Assembly (NCBI RefSeq): GCF_030272615.1
Contig: NC_081412.1
Span: 544,252,870-544,316,869, forward strand
From: Cryptomeria japonica
Lineage: Eukaryota > Streptophyta > Pinopsida > Cupressales > Cupressaceae
Reading direction: 5' to 3'
Length of the DNA stretch: 64,000 nt
The position numbers were made by a program, and so were the translations under genes. Position 1 is the stretch's first letter. Each line of letters starts with the position of its first letter. Positions 48,128 to 59,138 of the stretch are shown one piece after another. The notes under the pieces were generated by a model. The model was not told the DNA's origin and did no database searches. It saw only the letters and a list, made by a program, of their open reading frames with translations.

Positions 48128-49678
48128 ACTTATACTTTCCCATGGTCTTGAAGGAATGGGTAAAGGCTGGTATAAGCCTACATTGGTGAACTACCCCTTT
48201 GCTTTTTGGCATATCACATATGTCTCCACAAATCTCTTGACATATATCTACAAATTGCGCCAAAAGTAATGCCTCTTCACCAAGTCTAGTGTCTTGTCAA
48301 GGCCAAATAGCCTGCCATTTCTCCACAGTGCTTCTCCCTGATTATGTTTAGTCTCATAGAGCATTTGGGCATGCACAACTGTGCACCCTTAAACAACAAT
48401 CCATCTTGTATCATAAATTCAAAGAAATCAACATGAAACCTCTCATCAAAAGATGCACATACCTTGTAGATCTCTCCAAAGTCTTCATCATCCTCATACA
48501 TGGCCTTCAAGGAGTTTATTCCAACACTCTCCAACTAGATCTGATTTGTGGTTAATACTCTTCTGCTCAAAGCATCTGCCACCTTATTCTTGACCCCTTT
48601 CTTATGCTTAAGAGTGAAAGTGAAGGCTTGTAGGGTCTCTACCCACTTCATATGCCTATGGTTCAACTTTTCTTGGCTATTTATGAAACTGAGGGCCTAA
48701 TTTTTTATGAAAACTATGAACTCCTTGTCTCCACTTTTTCAAGAATTGCACTAGAGAAAACATCTCTAGGTCATAGGATGAGTACCTCCTCTTTGCCTCA
48801 TTTAATTTCTCACTGAAGAAGGCAATGGGCCTTCCTTTCTGACTAAGCACTACCCCAATAGCCATGTGATTTCCATCACATTCCACTTGGAAGATTTTGT
48901 TGAAATTGGGTAGGGCAAGGACCGGCTACTCTACAACTTTCTTCTTCAATGTTTCAAAGGAGCTCTCTGCCTCTTTAGTCCAACAAAACCTACACTTTTG
49001 TCCTCCCTTTATGGTGTCAAGCATTGGAGCATAAATTTGGCTAAATCCCCTTATAAATTTCCTATAGAATGTGGCTAAACCAGGAAGTTTCTAACATCAT
49101 TCATGGTTCTAGGTGTAGGCTAAGACAATATAGCACTGACCTTTTATTGATCCATTTTCAACTCACCATATGAGATTACAAATCCCAAGTAAATGATCTC
49201 TTCCTGCATAAACAAACACTTTTCCAAATTGATCATTAATTTCTCTTCACACAATCTCCTTAGGACCAGGTCTACATGTTTTAGGTGCTCTTCTCTAGTT
49301 TGACTGAAAAATTAGAATGTCATTTAGGTAGACTATGACAAATTTTCCTATGAAATCTCTCAAAACTTCATTCATTAACCTCATAAAGGTAATTGGTTCA
49401 CTAGATAAACCAAATGGCATGACCTTCCACTAATCTCTCAGCCTAATCCTAATCTGATGGAAACCAGTTTTCAAGTCAATTGTTGTAAAATATCTAGCAT
49501 CCCACAAGCAATATAACAAGTCCTCAATCCTAGCCATTGGAAATCTATACCTGATAGTAATTTTTTTGATAGCCCTTGAGTCTGTGCAAAGTCTGCAAGT
49601 GCCTTTCTTTTTGGGTGCCATGACTACAAGGACTATACATGGGCTCAAACTTTTGCCAATCAGTCCAGACTTCAACAA
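48128..49678 (-). pseudogene. Gypsy-2 reverse transcriptase and RNase H
   Basis: RT pieces from 49678 down: [55 protein letters not shown], then [12 protein letters not shown]. The catalytic Y-x-D-D has become YLND. A one-base T insertion near 49305 shifts the frame before REEHLKHVDLVLRRL. RNase H relics include [11 protein letters not shown] and [16 protein letters not shown], and ADALSRRVL lies near 48560. The open piece at 48286-48534 is the linker to integrase. Confidence 0.82.
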
Positions 49679-49687
49679 TTCTTCAAT

Positions 49688-51614
49688 CTATTTTGTCATC
49701 CCAACATTTTGATCCGGGGTGAGCTTGTATGCTTCTTTGTTAGGCAGGCTGGGTCCAGGTATTAGGTTTGTGCAATTATTTATATCCCTCATAGGAGGTA
49801 GTGTCCTTGGCATGCCATCAGAGATGACACCTTTGTACTTGTTTAGTAACTCCTTCACTGCAGGGTCAACCAACCTCAATCTGACTCCTTTCTTGTCTTC
49901 AAACTTCTCCACCATTGTCACTTTGGGACTAGGAATAAGGGCATAACAAACAATGGCTTCATCTCGTATCTTCTTCATGAATTTCTTTCCTCCTACCACC
50001 AACACCTTGGCCTCCTTTGCTTTTGTTTCCCCCTCACTCTCCATCAAAGGTAACAACTGTATCACCTTAGCATCTTCAATGATTGAATATGTGTTCCTAG
50101 CACCATCATGTTGTGCCTTCAAAACAAATTTCCATGGTCTCCCAAATAGGAGATGGCAAGCATCCATCTTTGCAATGACAAACAACAATCTATCCTTATA
50201 GGGTCCAATCTGGAATTCTACCCAGGCCTGCTCTTCCACAATAGCTTCGTGACCTTGGGTGAGCCATGAGACCTTGTAGGGGCAAGGGTAAGGTAGTCTT
50301 CTCAATTTGATCTTCTCCACCATTTCTAGAGACACAAAGTTTTTGGTTGATCCGGAATCTATTAGAACCTTACATACCTTTCCACTCGCTTTGCAAGTGC
50401 TCTTGAATAGAGACTTTCTGTATGGGGGTTCTTTATCAGCCATCTTCATGGTAGTTACTACTCTTCTAATCATCAGAGCTTCACCTCTTTTAGGGTAACC
50501 ATAGCTATCAGGGGTATTGACACTCTGGTATGTATTTGCATTTGCCACACTTTGGCAATCAAATTCTTGGACCAAGTTACTTCTTATTTCCCCCATGGAA
50601 TTAGTAGGCTTGTCAGGACACCTATTGGCCATGTGCCCCTCTTGATTGCAGTTATAGAATCTGATTGGACCTCTACCTTGAGATCTTCCCCTAAATGGTG
50701 GTCTTCTTCCTCTGAAGTTACCCCTCTGATTGTATCCTCCATTGTTATTGTGACTACTGTCTCCTTTAGTGCCTTCTTGATTTGTTTCATCTTGATTTTC
50801 AAAATCATTTCCCTTACCTCTGAAAAAATTTCTTCCCCCTCTCTTTTGTCTTCCTCTTCCTTTATTGTTCTTATCTTGTCTCCTTTTGATCTTCTCTTCC
50901 ACCTTGATGGCAAGTTGATGGCATCTACCAACTATATCCAGGCTAAGGAGGTTTACTTCTTCTTGGATGTTGTACCTTAATCCATTTAGGTACCGAGCAA
51001 CTTTTTCACTCTCCTCCTCCTTTGTCTTAATCTTCATACATAGCCTTTGGAACTCCTTAGTGTAAGAGTTCAAATCCATCTCCTTCTTCTTGATATTTTG
51101 CCTCCTCTTGTGGAGTTGAACTTCATAATCCTTGGGTACATAAGCCTCCTTTACTAAGGCAACCATCTTTTTCCAAGAAACAATCTTTGGTTTGTTGTCC
51201 TTTTCTCTCTCTTCCTGGGCAAAGTTCCACCAAGTTAGGGCGGCTCTCTTCAACTTGGATTTAGAAATCTTCACCTTCTGGCGCCCTAGAATGTCTTCAC
51301 ATTCAAAGAAACTAGATAGGGAGTCTATCCAATCCACCACTACATCTGGTTCCATCTTCCCAGTTAAAGTTGGCAAATCAATCTTCTGCTCCATGGTTAT
51401 TCTCTCTATGGACTTGAGGGCAGTAAGGAAGTGCCTCTGGTCAGGAGGAATCGCCTCTTCCTATGGCATAGGGATCTCATCTTCATCCCCTTCTTCACTA
51501 CTACCAGTGCCTCCATCTTCCTTCCCATCTACTCTAGCCCTCAACCTCTCTATCTCCTTTTGCATGGCCATGTAAGAATTGGTATACTCTCTCACAATCT
51601 TTGCCAATTTCATG
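49688..51614 (-). pseudogene. Gypsy-2 gag and protease
   Basis: The open part 51394-49688 has 568 residues. A likely earlier start lies near 51614, with one TAG near 51464 between. Gag has VVDWIDSLSSFFECE, KLKRAALTWWN and YTKEFQRLC. A Arg/Gly/Asn-rich stretch precedes the zinc knuckle, which reads FYNCNQEGHMANRC: the first Cys of CX2CX4HX4C is missing (Phe). The protease has VCKVLIDSGSTKNFVS and LLFGRPW. The frame ends with VGMTK and a stop where RT should continue in the same frame. Confidence 0.88.
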
Positions 51615-51689
51615 TTGGTGATTGGTCCCTAGGGACTTCTTCCTCTCCCTCTACCATTTTCTCAAAATCACTATCTTTTTACCAAAGTC

Positions 51690-51708
51690 GTTACTAGCTC
51701 TGATAGTA
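51690..51708 (-). promoter_or_regulatory. Gypsy-2 primer binding site (initiator tRNA-Met type)
   Basis: Next to the 5' LTR the minus strand reads TACTATCAGAGCTAG. The standard plant site is TGGTATCAGAGC; ten of twelve bases agree. Two bases separate it from the LTR. Confidence 0.75.
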
Positions 51709-51710
51709 CT

Positions 51711-53229
51711 TGATGTAGAGCTCTCCTTGTATCTTGTCAAAAACTTTAGGATGTATGACACTGATCCCTCAACACACCAATAAGATCCTACAAATCAAGG
51801 CTCTACAATCTTAGTTCCAACTTCTCATTTCACTCCAAGGTTCATACTACTCAGATTGGGTAACTTGCTCTATTATGCATCATGAATCCTCCTAAGGTTC
51901 CTAACCTTCACAACACCTATTTTAAATCATACAACACTCACATGGACTAGACCAAACACTAGTTTCAAGGATTTAACCTAATTCCCTATGACACCTTCAC
52001 AATTAGGCTTATTTTCTTGTAGCCCTTTGAGACGGGTAATGGGACCTTAAGTCCAAAATTTTCCAAACACCCTAGAAAAAAATCATAGATTCAGATACCC
52101 TTTATGTTCTTACACAATTCCCCAAAAGGAGAAGGTAAGATCTAACAAGGAAAGGTCTGAACCCGGTGATGACCAACTGTCTTAAAGGGCTAATTAGGCC
52201 TCCATTTATGAAGCAACTATATCAGAATGGACACACCTTACAAAAAAAACCCCATGAGCATGTGGGGAACCATAAACCATTATATAGTCTAGGGTTACAT
52301 GCTTGGAATCATCGCCAATTGTCTTCTAGGGTAATTAATGCAGTCTAAGGGCTAGGTAGCCACATAGAGATGTCTACCTAGGGACTAATCATACACACAT
52401 CTCCCTTGCTCCTCCTGGAAAATTATTTTGGAATCATATAATACATAGGCCACACTTTCATCCTACCCACTTCCATGAGTTTTATATGAACATGTTGCAA
52501 GTTATGGCCATGGAAAAGAAAAACCCTAGGCAAAACCCTAGTTTTCCGGGTACCTACAGTAAAACCTGGATATCTAGAGAAAAACAAACAATCAAGACCT
52601 CAAATAAAGACCAAACCATTGATAACTCACTGCACTAAAAAAATCACAACATTTAGGATTGGTCGCAATCCGTACAACTCCGTACCCCATGCCAAAACCT
52701 CATAGTTTGCAGGAAAAACTCAAAATTTCTTATTGTTTGCAATCATAAAGTCTTTCTCCGTACAGTATTTCCTTGGGAATTATGTCCACAAGGTGTTTAT
52801 ACCCCTCTAAAACTTCTCTCAATTGAAAAAAAGAAGTTAGAGCTGTTGGAGGAGTTAAACCAACAAGAATTCAAAAAGTTGCACAAAAGTTGCTCATGAC
52901 AACTTTTGACAAAGTTGTAAAAAATGTCATTTCTTGCACCTGAATGACTTGGGTCAAGACTAACACCTCTAAAAACCCTAGAAGCACATAAAACAACTAA
53001 AACCATTAGGATAAACCTAGCCTAAGCATTCTTAGTCCCCTTTTGCCCAAAAGTCCTAATTGGCTTATCAAGATGCCAAAATAGGAGTTTGGCTCACAAG
53101 ATGGGGTCCTTTATTACAAACACAAAATGCATGATTGAAACACAAGGAAAAAATCCTAAGACATTTTTAAGGTCTTATCCTTCCTCCTCTGAGCCTGAAT
53201 GATCATGTTGAAGGGTTGCCCGTGCACCA
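51711..53229 (-). repeat. Gypsy-2 LTR, 5' LTR of the minus-strand element
   Basis: It starts TGATGTAGAG and ends CCCGTGCACCA on the plus strand (1519 bp), and is homologous to 45533-47039. Confidence 0.92.
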
Positions 53230-53234
53230 CATTC

Positions 53235-54064
53235 CTTTTGATGACCCTGATTATAAGCCTATGGAAGTAGGGGAGATGATGGTCACCCCTGGGAAGTTTA
53301 GCAGTAAGAATCCTCCCAGATGGGCAGCTAGCAAATGTAAATCTCCTAGCAAACTAATTTCTAAGGCTGAGCCTCTTTCTAAAAAGAAGAAGCTTGCGGC
53401 TAAGGACTATGGTTTGAAGAATTCAGATCAAGAAATTAAACTAGGCATTCCAATCAACGTCTTGAAGGAAAAGCAGGGGACCATGGCTAAAGAAGAGAGC
53501 AGTGGGATATGGAGGACTAGTAATCTGATGAACCTAGTGATGGAAGCAACCAGAAGCCAAGAGAGCTATTGTAAGTGGGTGGAGATAGAAATTCATACCC
53601 TCAAAGTGGGGTTTAAGGAGATTATTGATATCTTCATAGCCTCCCTTGAGCCTTGCAAATATGAGAAACTCATGATTATGACCCAGAAGCTCTCAAAGGA
53701 TATCGAGGTGATGAAATGCAACCACGAACAAAGAATTGAAAAGGTGGAACAGTCTATGGCGGAGAAAAAGAAAAACCTCAAGAACCTGGTCTACATAAGC
53801 AAAGAAGCCATGAACAATAGTATAGAGGGGCTCGAAAAGATCAATGCCATAGTTGCAGAATATACACCCCTTCACAGTGAACCTAAGAAAGATCTTGGAG
53901 GTGAAGACATGGCTGCTGGAGACAACAAAACCACTAGCCCTAGTTCCATGATCAAAACTAGGAGCAACAATAAGGACACCTCCCAATTCATTATGGAGGA
54001 GTTGGAGGAAATCAACAAGATTTCCATCTAGAAGAACAAGGAGCTGGTGCACTCTCTTAATTGA
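53235..54064 (+). pseudogene. ORF3, 3' part (coiled-coil region)
   Basis: Continues the ORF3 frame after Gypsy-2: IPFDDPDYKPMEVGEMMVTP, a Lys/Ser-rich basic stretch (SKLISKAEPLSKKKK), WRTSNLMNLVMEATRSQESY, then a long heptad-rich coiled coil (KLSKDIEVMKCNHEQRIEKV through KEAMNNSIEGLEKINAIV). It ends with SQFIMEELEEINKISI, a TAG, and KNKELVHSLN. The part from 53235 to the TAG near 54031 is fully open. A second copy of its C-terminal third lies inverted at 56255-56990. The protein may be structural or RNA-packaging, but that is a guess. Confidence 0.7.
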
Positions 54065-54228
54065 GTGCTTTTGTTTTGTTTTGTTTTGTTGTCTGTGCCT
54101 CTTGTGCTTTTGTGACTATTCTAGGGTGCTCCGTTGTTTTGTTGTTGGTTTTTGTTTGTTTGGCTACGGTCGACTTTTGTAAAACTTTTGGTTTCATGTC
54201 CATGTAAAACTATTTATCTTTATCAAAG
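54065..54228 (+). other. 3' tail of the ORF3 unit
   Basis: A GT/TTG-rich untranslated stretch with GACTATTCTAGGGTGCTCC, ending GTAAAACTATTTATC and TTTATCAAAG. The same order of words closes the inverted copy at 56255 (CTATTATAGGGTGTTCCC, then ATAAAACCCATTTATC and TTAATCAAAA). The short TTTATC..ATCAAA end resembles plant LINE 3' ends. Confidence 0.65.
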
Positions 54229-54238
54229 ACATTACAAA

Positions 54239-54379
54239 TATAATAGACCCTTTAGAAGATATATTTTAAAAAAATTATTCTCAATGCTTTTCTATGTATT
54301 CCAATCCAAAGTGTTAAAATATTGCACATGCAAAGTAATATCTAGCAAATGACATTGATATTGAATTATTCCTCCAAAT
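54239..54379. other. AT-rich flank
   Basis: Nothing recognised. Confidence 0.5.
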
Positions 54380-54598
54380 AGATGAAGACCCACAACTCAA
54401 ATAATGTTATAAAGAAAATTTATATTTTAAGAATTTACAAGTTTACTTCCAATCTTTTAATATTGAATGGAAATAAAATGAAGCATGTAGATGAAGACCC
54501 AAGATTGAAATTATGCTACAAAGAAAGTTTCTAGTTCATGAATTTACGAGCTTATTTCCAAGATTTTTATATTGAAGATAAAGGTAATGAATCTTTAA
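54380..54598. repeat. Diverged tandem duplication, period 109 bp
   Basis: AGATGAAGACCCA followed by AAAGAAA, GAATTTAC and ATATTGAA occurs at 54380 and again at 54489 with about 20-25% differences. Non-coding. Confidence 0.7.
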
Positions 54599-56254
54599 TG
54601 CTAAATAAGGGAGAAAAAATAATTTTATCTAACCATATGAAAAATTTATATTTGCCTTCAATAGTTGCAAGAATAATTTGAATATAAAAGGGACTTTTCT
54701 ATAGCTTTTCTTTTGTAACAACTCTAATCCATCATTAGCTTTTGGTTGAATACAATGTAACAATGAAGTGGAATTATATACAACAATATCATTCCAATTT
54801 GACCACTAAAGGTGGTAGATTATTATTTTTAAATATTCGTAACCATTTTAAAAAAGTATCTAGCAAGAGTAATGCATATAGGAAGCTAGAAATATATATA
54901 GTTCACAAATTGGATCTTGTTAACTAATGAAAAATAATGTTTCCCTAAGTACAAAGTTTTATTTTTCGTTTAGTGGGTAATTTTTTCCATGTACTCGAAA
55001 GGGGAACTCCTAGCCCAAAGAGGATACCCAAACTTAACAAGAAATGTTCTCATATTTAATATTGCTCCACTCTTAAGGAATCCATTAAGGACTAGGGTCC
55101 ATTTGAACAATGAGAAATTTATTTTTATGATGTGATATATTTGAATAAAAAATTAAAAAAAATATTAATGAAACCAATCACATACTAATGTATCCTCTTC
55201 CAAATTTTGAGGAAAGAGCATACTGTCAACAGAAAAATGAAAATTAAGAAAAATTGGATTGTTTGAAATATAATACCCTTAATCAAGTTCATTTAGTTAT
55301 GGTACAATATCATATATCAAGAGCATTAGTAGTAATCTTTGATAACCCTTTTTGGTTGAGTATTTTAGGGGGAATGGGCTGGTCAATTATTTGTTTATAA
55401 CTAGATAAGTATTTACATCTTTCAATTACATTTGAACATGTTTATATATTTTGAGACAAAAAGAAAACCATTGTGACATATTTCAAGGATAAAAATTCAA
55501 TGCATTCTATTGTAAGATTGATTAAAATAATTCTTAACTAGGAGGATATATTGTCCTCATTGGTGCACCCATTCAATATTTTCCATGGATGCTAGAGTAA
55601 GATTACCTAGAATAAACCTTCTACCAACTAGTTTGTTTAGGTCCAACTACTTATTTTTCTATATTTTTAATCCTTGTAGCTTTGCATTTAGTAATGATTT
55701 TACAAAAGGTATTAAGTAAAGTAATAGGACACCATCTAGAGGTAGAGTCTCCATTCTCTCCTTCAAAAGCAATTTGTTTAGGTCTTTATTAAAATCAAGG
55801 TCCTAAAGAAGCTTGCTTCAAAGATTTTAATATAATAGGTAAAAATATTCTTTAATATATTCCTATATTGTTTTGATGGAACTAAAAGGAAAGACCATCA
55901 ACCCTATGGATTTTGTTAGAGTTCATTGAACACATAGCTTGTTCTAAGCCCTTCATAGTTAGATCACAATATAAAAATTCATTACATTTACTATCCACTC
56001 TCTTGGAATATGATATTCAATAACATATTCTTGTATTAACTATGTGTCTTTCTAATGGGAAAATTTTATAAGAAGTCTCTCATAATAATTTTGAAATAAG
56101 ACTTTAATCTCTTCTAGACTCATATGAACATAAATTATATTATCTTGAATTGCATCAATATGAAATTTGTTAAATATTTCTAATTTAGAAAATTAAATAA
56201 GTATCTGCAACCTTGGTTAGTGTTATGTGACTTTTTCCCTTAGAGAAGATATAG
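54599..56254. other. AT-rich intergenic DNA, no gene seen
   Basis: No protein-like frame or repeat boundary recognised. Confidence 0.55.
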
Positions 56255-56990
56255 TTTTTGATTAAGATAAATGGGTTTTATAGGGACTCGAAACCCAAAT
56301 CCTACACAAAATAAAGCATAGAAAAGAGAGACTAACCAACAACTAACTAGCTACAAAAACAAGGGAACACCCTATAATAGAAAACCATAAAAAACAAACC
56401 TAATACAAGACACAATAGCAAAACACTAAGAAAGAGCTCTCATAAGCTCAACATTTTTTTGGATAGCTTTATCATTAATCTGCTGAATTTTTTCCATAAT
56501 AAACCTTGAGATACTAGTCACCTGATGTTTTCTCCTATTCCTAGTACATGGTCTCGTGGACGCGTGCACCTCCTTGTTCATCCTAGTCAAGTTGGTATCT
56601 AGGGATGTTTCTACTCTAGCCATCTGCTCCTTCTGCAAGGCAATTTCCTCATTGACTCTCTTAAGGCCCTCGACGCTATTGTGCATGGCTTCCTTACTAA
56701 CCCCCACCAAACCCTTTAGTTTTCTCTTCAATTTTTGAATCTCTTTCTCCATCCTCTCAATTTTCACCTCATGATCAGTATTCATAATCTTGATGTCTTT
56801 CACAATTTGCTAGGAAAGCTTTAGGAGTTCCTCAGTCTTATCTGGCGTAGGAATCTTAGTGAAGGTGGCTATGAGATATTTAATCTCTTGTATAAGAATA
56901 TTTTTATTTCCCCAAAGAACCATCAGAAACACTTTTCCTAATACATCAGCGATTTCCCCAAAAGAAAATCAACATCCTTTTCATTATCTT
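56255..56990 (-). mobile_element. 5'-truncated second copy of the ORF3 3' end
   Basis: Read on the minus strand it encodes NILIQEIKYLIATF, a stop, then a coiled coil (KIERMEKEIQKLKRKLKGLV, SKEAMHNSVEGLKRVNEEIA) and SRFIMEKIQQIN then QKNVELMRALS (open at 56803-56426). It aligns with ORF3 at 53590-54060 throughout. Its untranslated tail also matches and ends at about 56255 with ATTTATC and TTAATCAAAA. The 5' side stops abruptly near 56990. A fixed 3' end with a truncated 5' end is what target-primed (LINE-type) insertion produces. No LTR is seen. Confidence 0.7.
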
Positions 56991-58329
56991 TGATATAGTT
57001 ATAAAATAACCTTATAGAATTAAAAGGAGATAAAACTAAATTATATTACGATCCTTTGGTTAAAGAATATATTATATATAATATTAATCAATACCTTTTT
57101 ACAAAGTGAGGAATATTTAAGAGTAAAGTCTTGTAAAATGGCTTGGAAAACATTGAGCTTGAAAGATTATATAAACCATTTATTTTAGACTTGGAATGGG
57201 ACATAATGATTACTCGCAAAAGAAGAAGAAGGTGGTTTGGTGATTTATGGATATTGGAGAAGGGGGCACATAGAGTGTGTCCAACCTGGGGTGTAGAGTG
57301 TGCACTTGGGACCCTCTTGGCCAAGCCTTGGGCAGTGACATGTGTTAAGCATTGTTCCTATGAAACTAGCACTTGTGTAGATAAACATAGTGTGCTTTGC
57401 TCCTCCTAGATGTGTCATAGCAATGAAGGCCATGACCACTAAAGTCTTCTTAGATTTAAAATTACTTTTCCAAGTGTTGAAGATTAAGATAAGTATTGGA
57501 AACCTTGATCCTATAAGATATTGAGAAGGTTTTATATATAATTTGATAATAATATTGTTGAATTATATGGCTATGTTATTCAGTTTATTGCGAACTAACA
57601 ATTGACTTTATAATTCTTATCAAATTATTACATATTCTAGTTACATTGTCTATTCACATCTAATTTAATCTTATCACATCTTATAATTGATCCTAACCTT
57701 ATTATATAATCTATTAATTCCGCTGTAATTAAGTCTTGGAGAAAGGTGTCATTGCATTTGGTATTAGATCCTAATGATTGAACCCTTTATATTTTCTACC
57801 ACTTTCAAATTACATCATGTTGTATGTCTATGTAGTATCAAATTATGAATTACAATGTCTACGATTTGTACTTCATACTTTTTTATAATATCATATAATA
57901 TGTACAAACCTCAAATTAATCATAAGCTTGAAACTTTTCTATTATCCTCAAATTAACAAAAAAAATATATCATTTATAATATTTGAATTAATTATCCATA
58001 TTTTAAAAAAGAAAAATAAACAGTTCATACAATTTTTTTTCTTACCTTTTCGTTTAACATGATTATGCTAATATTATTGCAAACCCATATTAAGATCTGA
58101 AATTATAGTCCATTGGAACTTCCTACATGTGCTTACCACAATAACATATGACTACCTCTATGACTTTTTGGACTTAGACCCCACAAAAGATGTATCTTTC
58201 ACTTTAAAGGGCGTGACCTATTTTTCTTCCCCTTCACTCGTGGAAGAATTTCATCCAAGATCTTTATAAATGAAGACAGAACGCATTAAAAAAATGAAAA
58301 TGAATGATAGAAACACGTCTGACCACTGA
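56991..58329. other. Intergenic DNA, no gene seen
   Basis: The section 57240-57420 is less AT-rich and has overlapping open frames on both strands, but none resembles a known protein. It may be an old repeat. Confidence 0.5.
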
Positions 58330-59125
58330 ATTCAGAGTCGTGTATTCAGCGGGACTCCCATTAAATTTCCTCTTGTCTTATACAAAACGACCACAAGCTG
58401 TACAATTTGACAAATTCTTCGTAGGCCAGTTGGATTGAATTTCCTGTCTTAATACATTGTAACAATACCTTATATTCAACGCTCGAGATTGTTTGTCAAG
58501 CAGCCACGGACAATTGCCCAGAAGCTGTACAATTTGACAAATTCTTTGTAGGCCAGTTGGATTCAACGCTCGAGCCTGTTTGTCAAAATTGCCCTTTGAA
58601 CGCTAAGACGTCTCTTATTTAAAAAAATCATATGGGAAATTTTCTACATATAATTCAAAAGGTTTGAATATATGAAAGATTATAATAATTTTCCCAAGAA
58701 CAGTACAGCGGTAGTGAAAAATGTGAAAATCTGAGTAGAAATTTGATGTAGTTGGGGGAAATTCGATTGCAAATCCGAACAACTAATCTTGACATTCATC
58801 TGGTACTTCTGATGCTCACTCTCTCTTAAGAAGTAGTTTTAAAATTATTTAATATACCATTTAAATAATAGGCTATTGACGTTGTTCTAAATTTTAAATT
58901 CCTTGTTTGTTTACAATTGCTTTGCTAATTACAGGTCATCAATTTTGTTCTATATTTTTCAATCTATTAATTTATTTACTGTTGCTTCTCTATTTTTCAC
59001 GCCACTACTTCTTCCCTGTCTGATTTACATTGATTTTGTGTTTGACAATTCAAAAATAATTAGAGTGCAATTTCCTTTAACTATATGCATTTGACAAGTT
59101 GAATTTTTTTTAGATTCTCAATCAG
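58330..59125 (+). pseudogene. GLR relic 2: GLR-like upstream region fused to parts of exon 3 and intron 3
   Basis: 58330-58615 resembles the GLR upstream region (GTCGTGTATTC, TTTGACAAATTCTT, TTTGAACGCTAAGAC). About 58715-58785 matches the intron 2/exon 3 border of GLR (AAATGTGAAAA, GTAGAAATTTGATG, GGGGGAAAT, GCAAATCCGAACAA against 25850-25918). The next bases jump to the exon 3 end (ATCTTGACATTCATCTGGTA, GCTCACTCTCTCTT against 26133-26177), so about 215 bp are deleted. Intron-like sequence shared with relic 1 runs on to about 59120, where the copia LTR begins. Non-coding. Confidence 0.78.
58395..58563 (+). repeat. 42-bp unit duplicated with 127-bp period inside GLR relic 2
   Basis: AAGCTGTACAATTTGAC through GGCCAGTTGGATT occurs at 58395 and at 58522, one base different. 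TTCAACGCTCGAG is also repeated after each unit. The equivalent place upstream of GLR also carries a tandem duplication, of a different length. Confidence 0.85.
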
Positions 59126-59138
59126 TGTCTATGTCAAG

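Larger units (their letters stand above)
45533..53229 (-). mobile_element. Gypsy-2, chromovirus-type Ty3/gypsy LTR retrotransposon
   Basis: A 7.7-kb minus-strand element. LTRs at 45533-47039 and 51711-53229 end in TG...CA, with a 5-bp target duplication CATTC at 45528-45532 and 53230-53234. The primer site is of the initiator tRNA-Met type. Gag, protease, RT, RNase H and integrase are in order, and a chromodomain-like tail follows the integrase. By eye the LTRs differ by about 9-10%, and pol carries stops, frameshifts and an altered RT active site. It sits inside ORF3 and removing it restores that frame. Confidence 0.92.

Noticed and set aside
57088..57439. Overlapping open frames on both strands near 57.2 kb
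   Set aside because: No recognisable domain; likely an old repeat with slightly higher GC.
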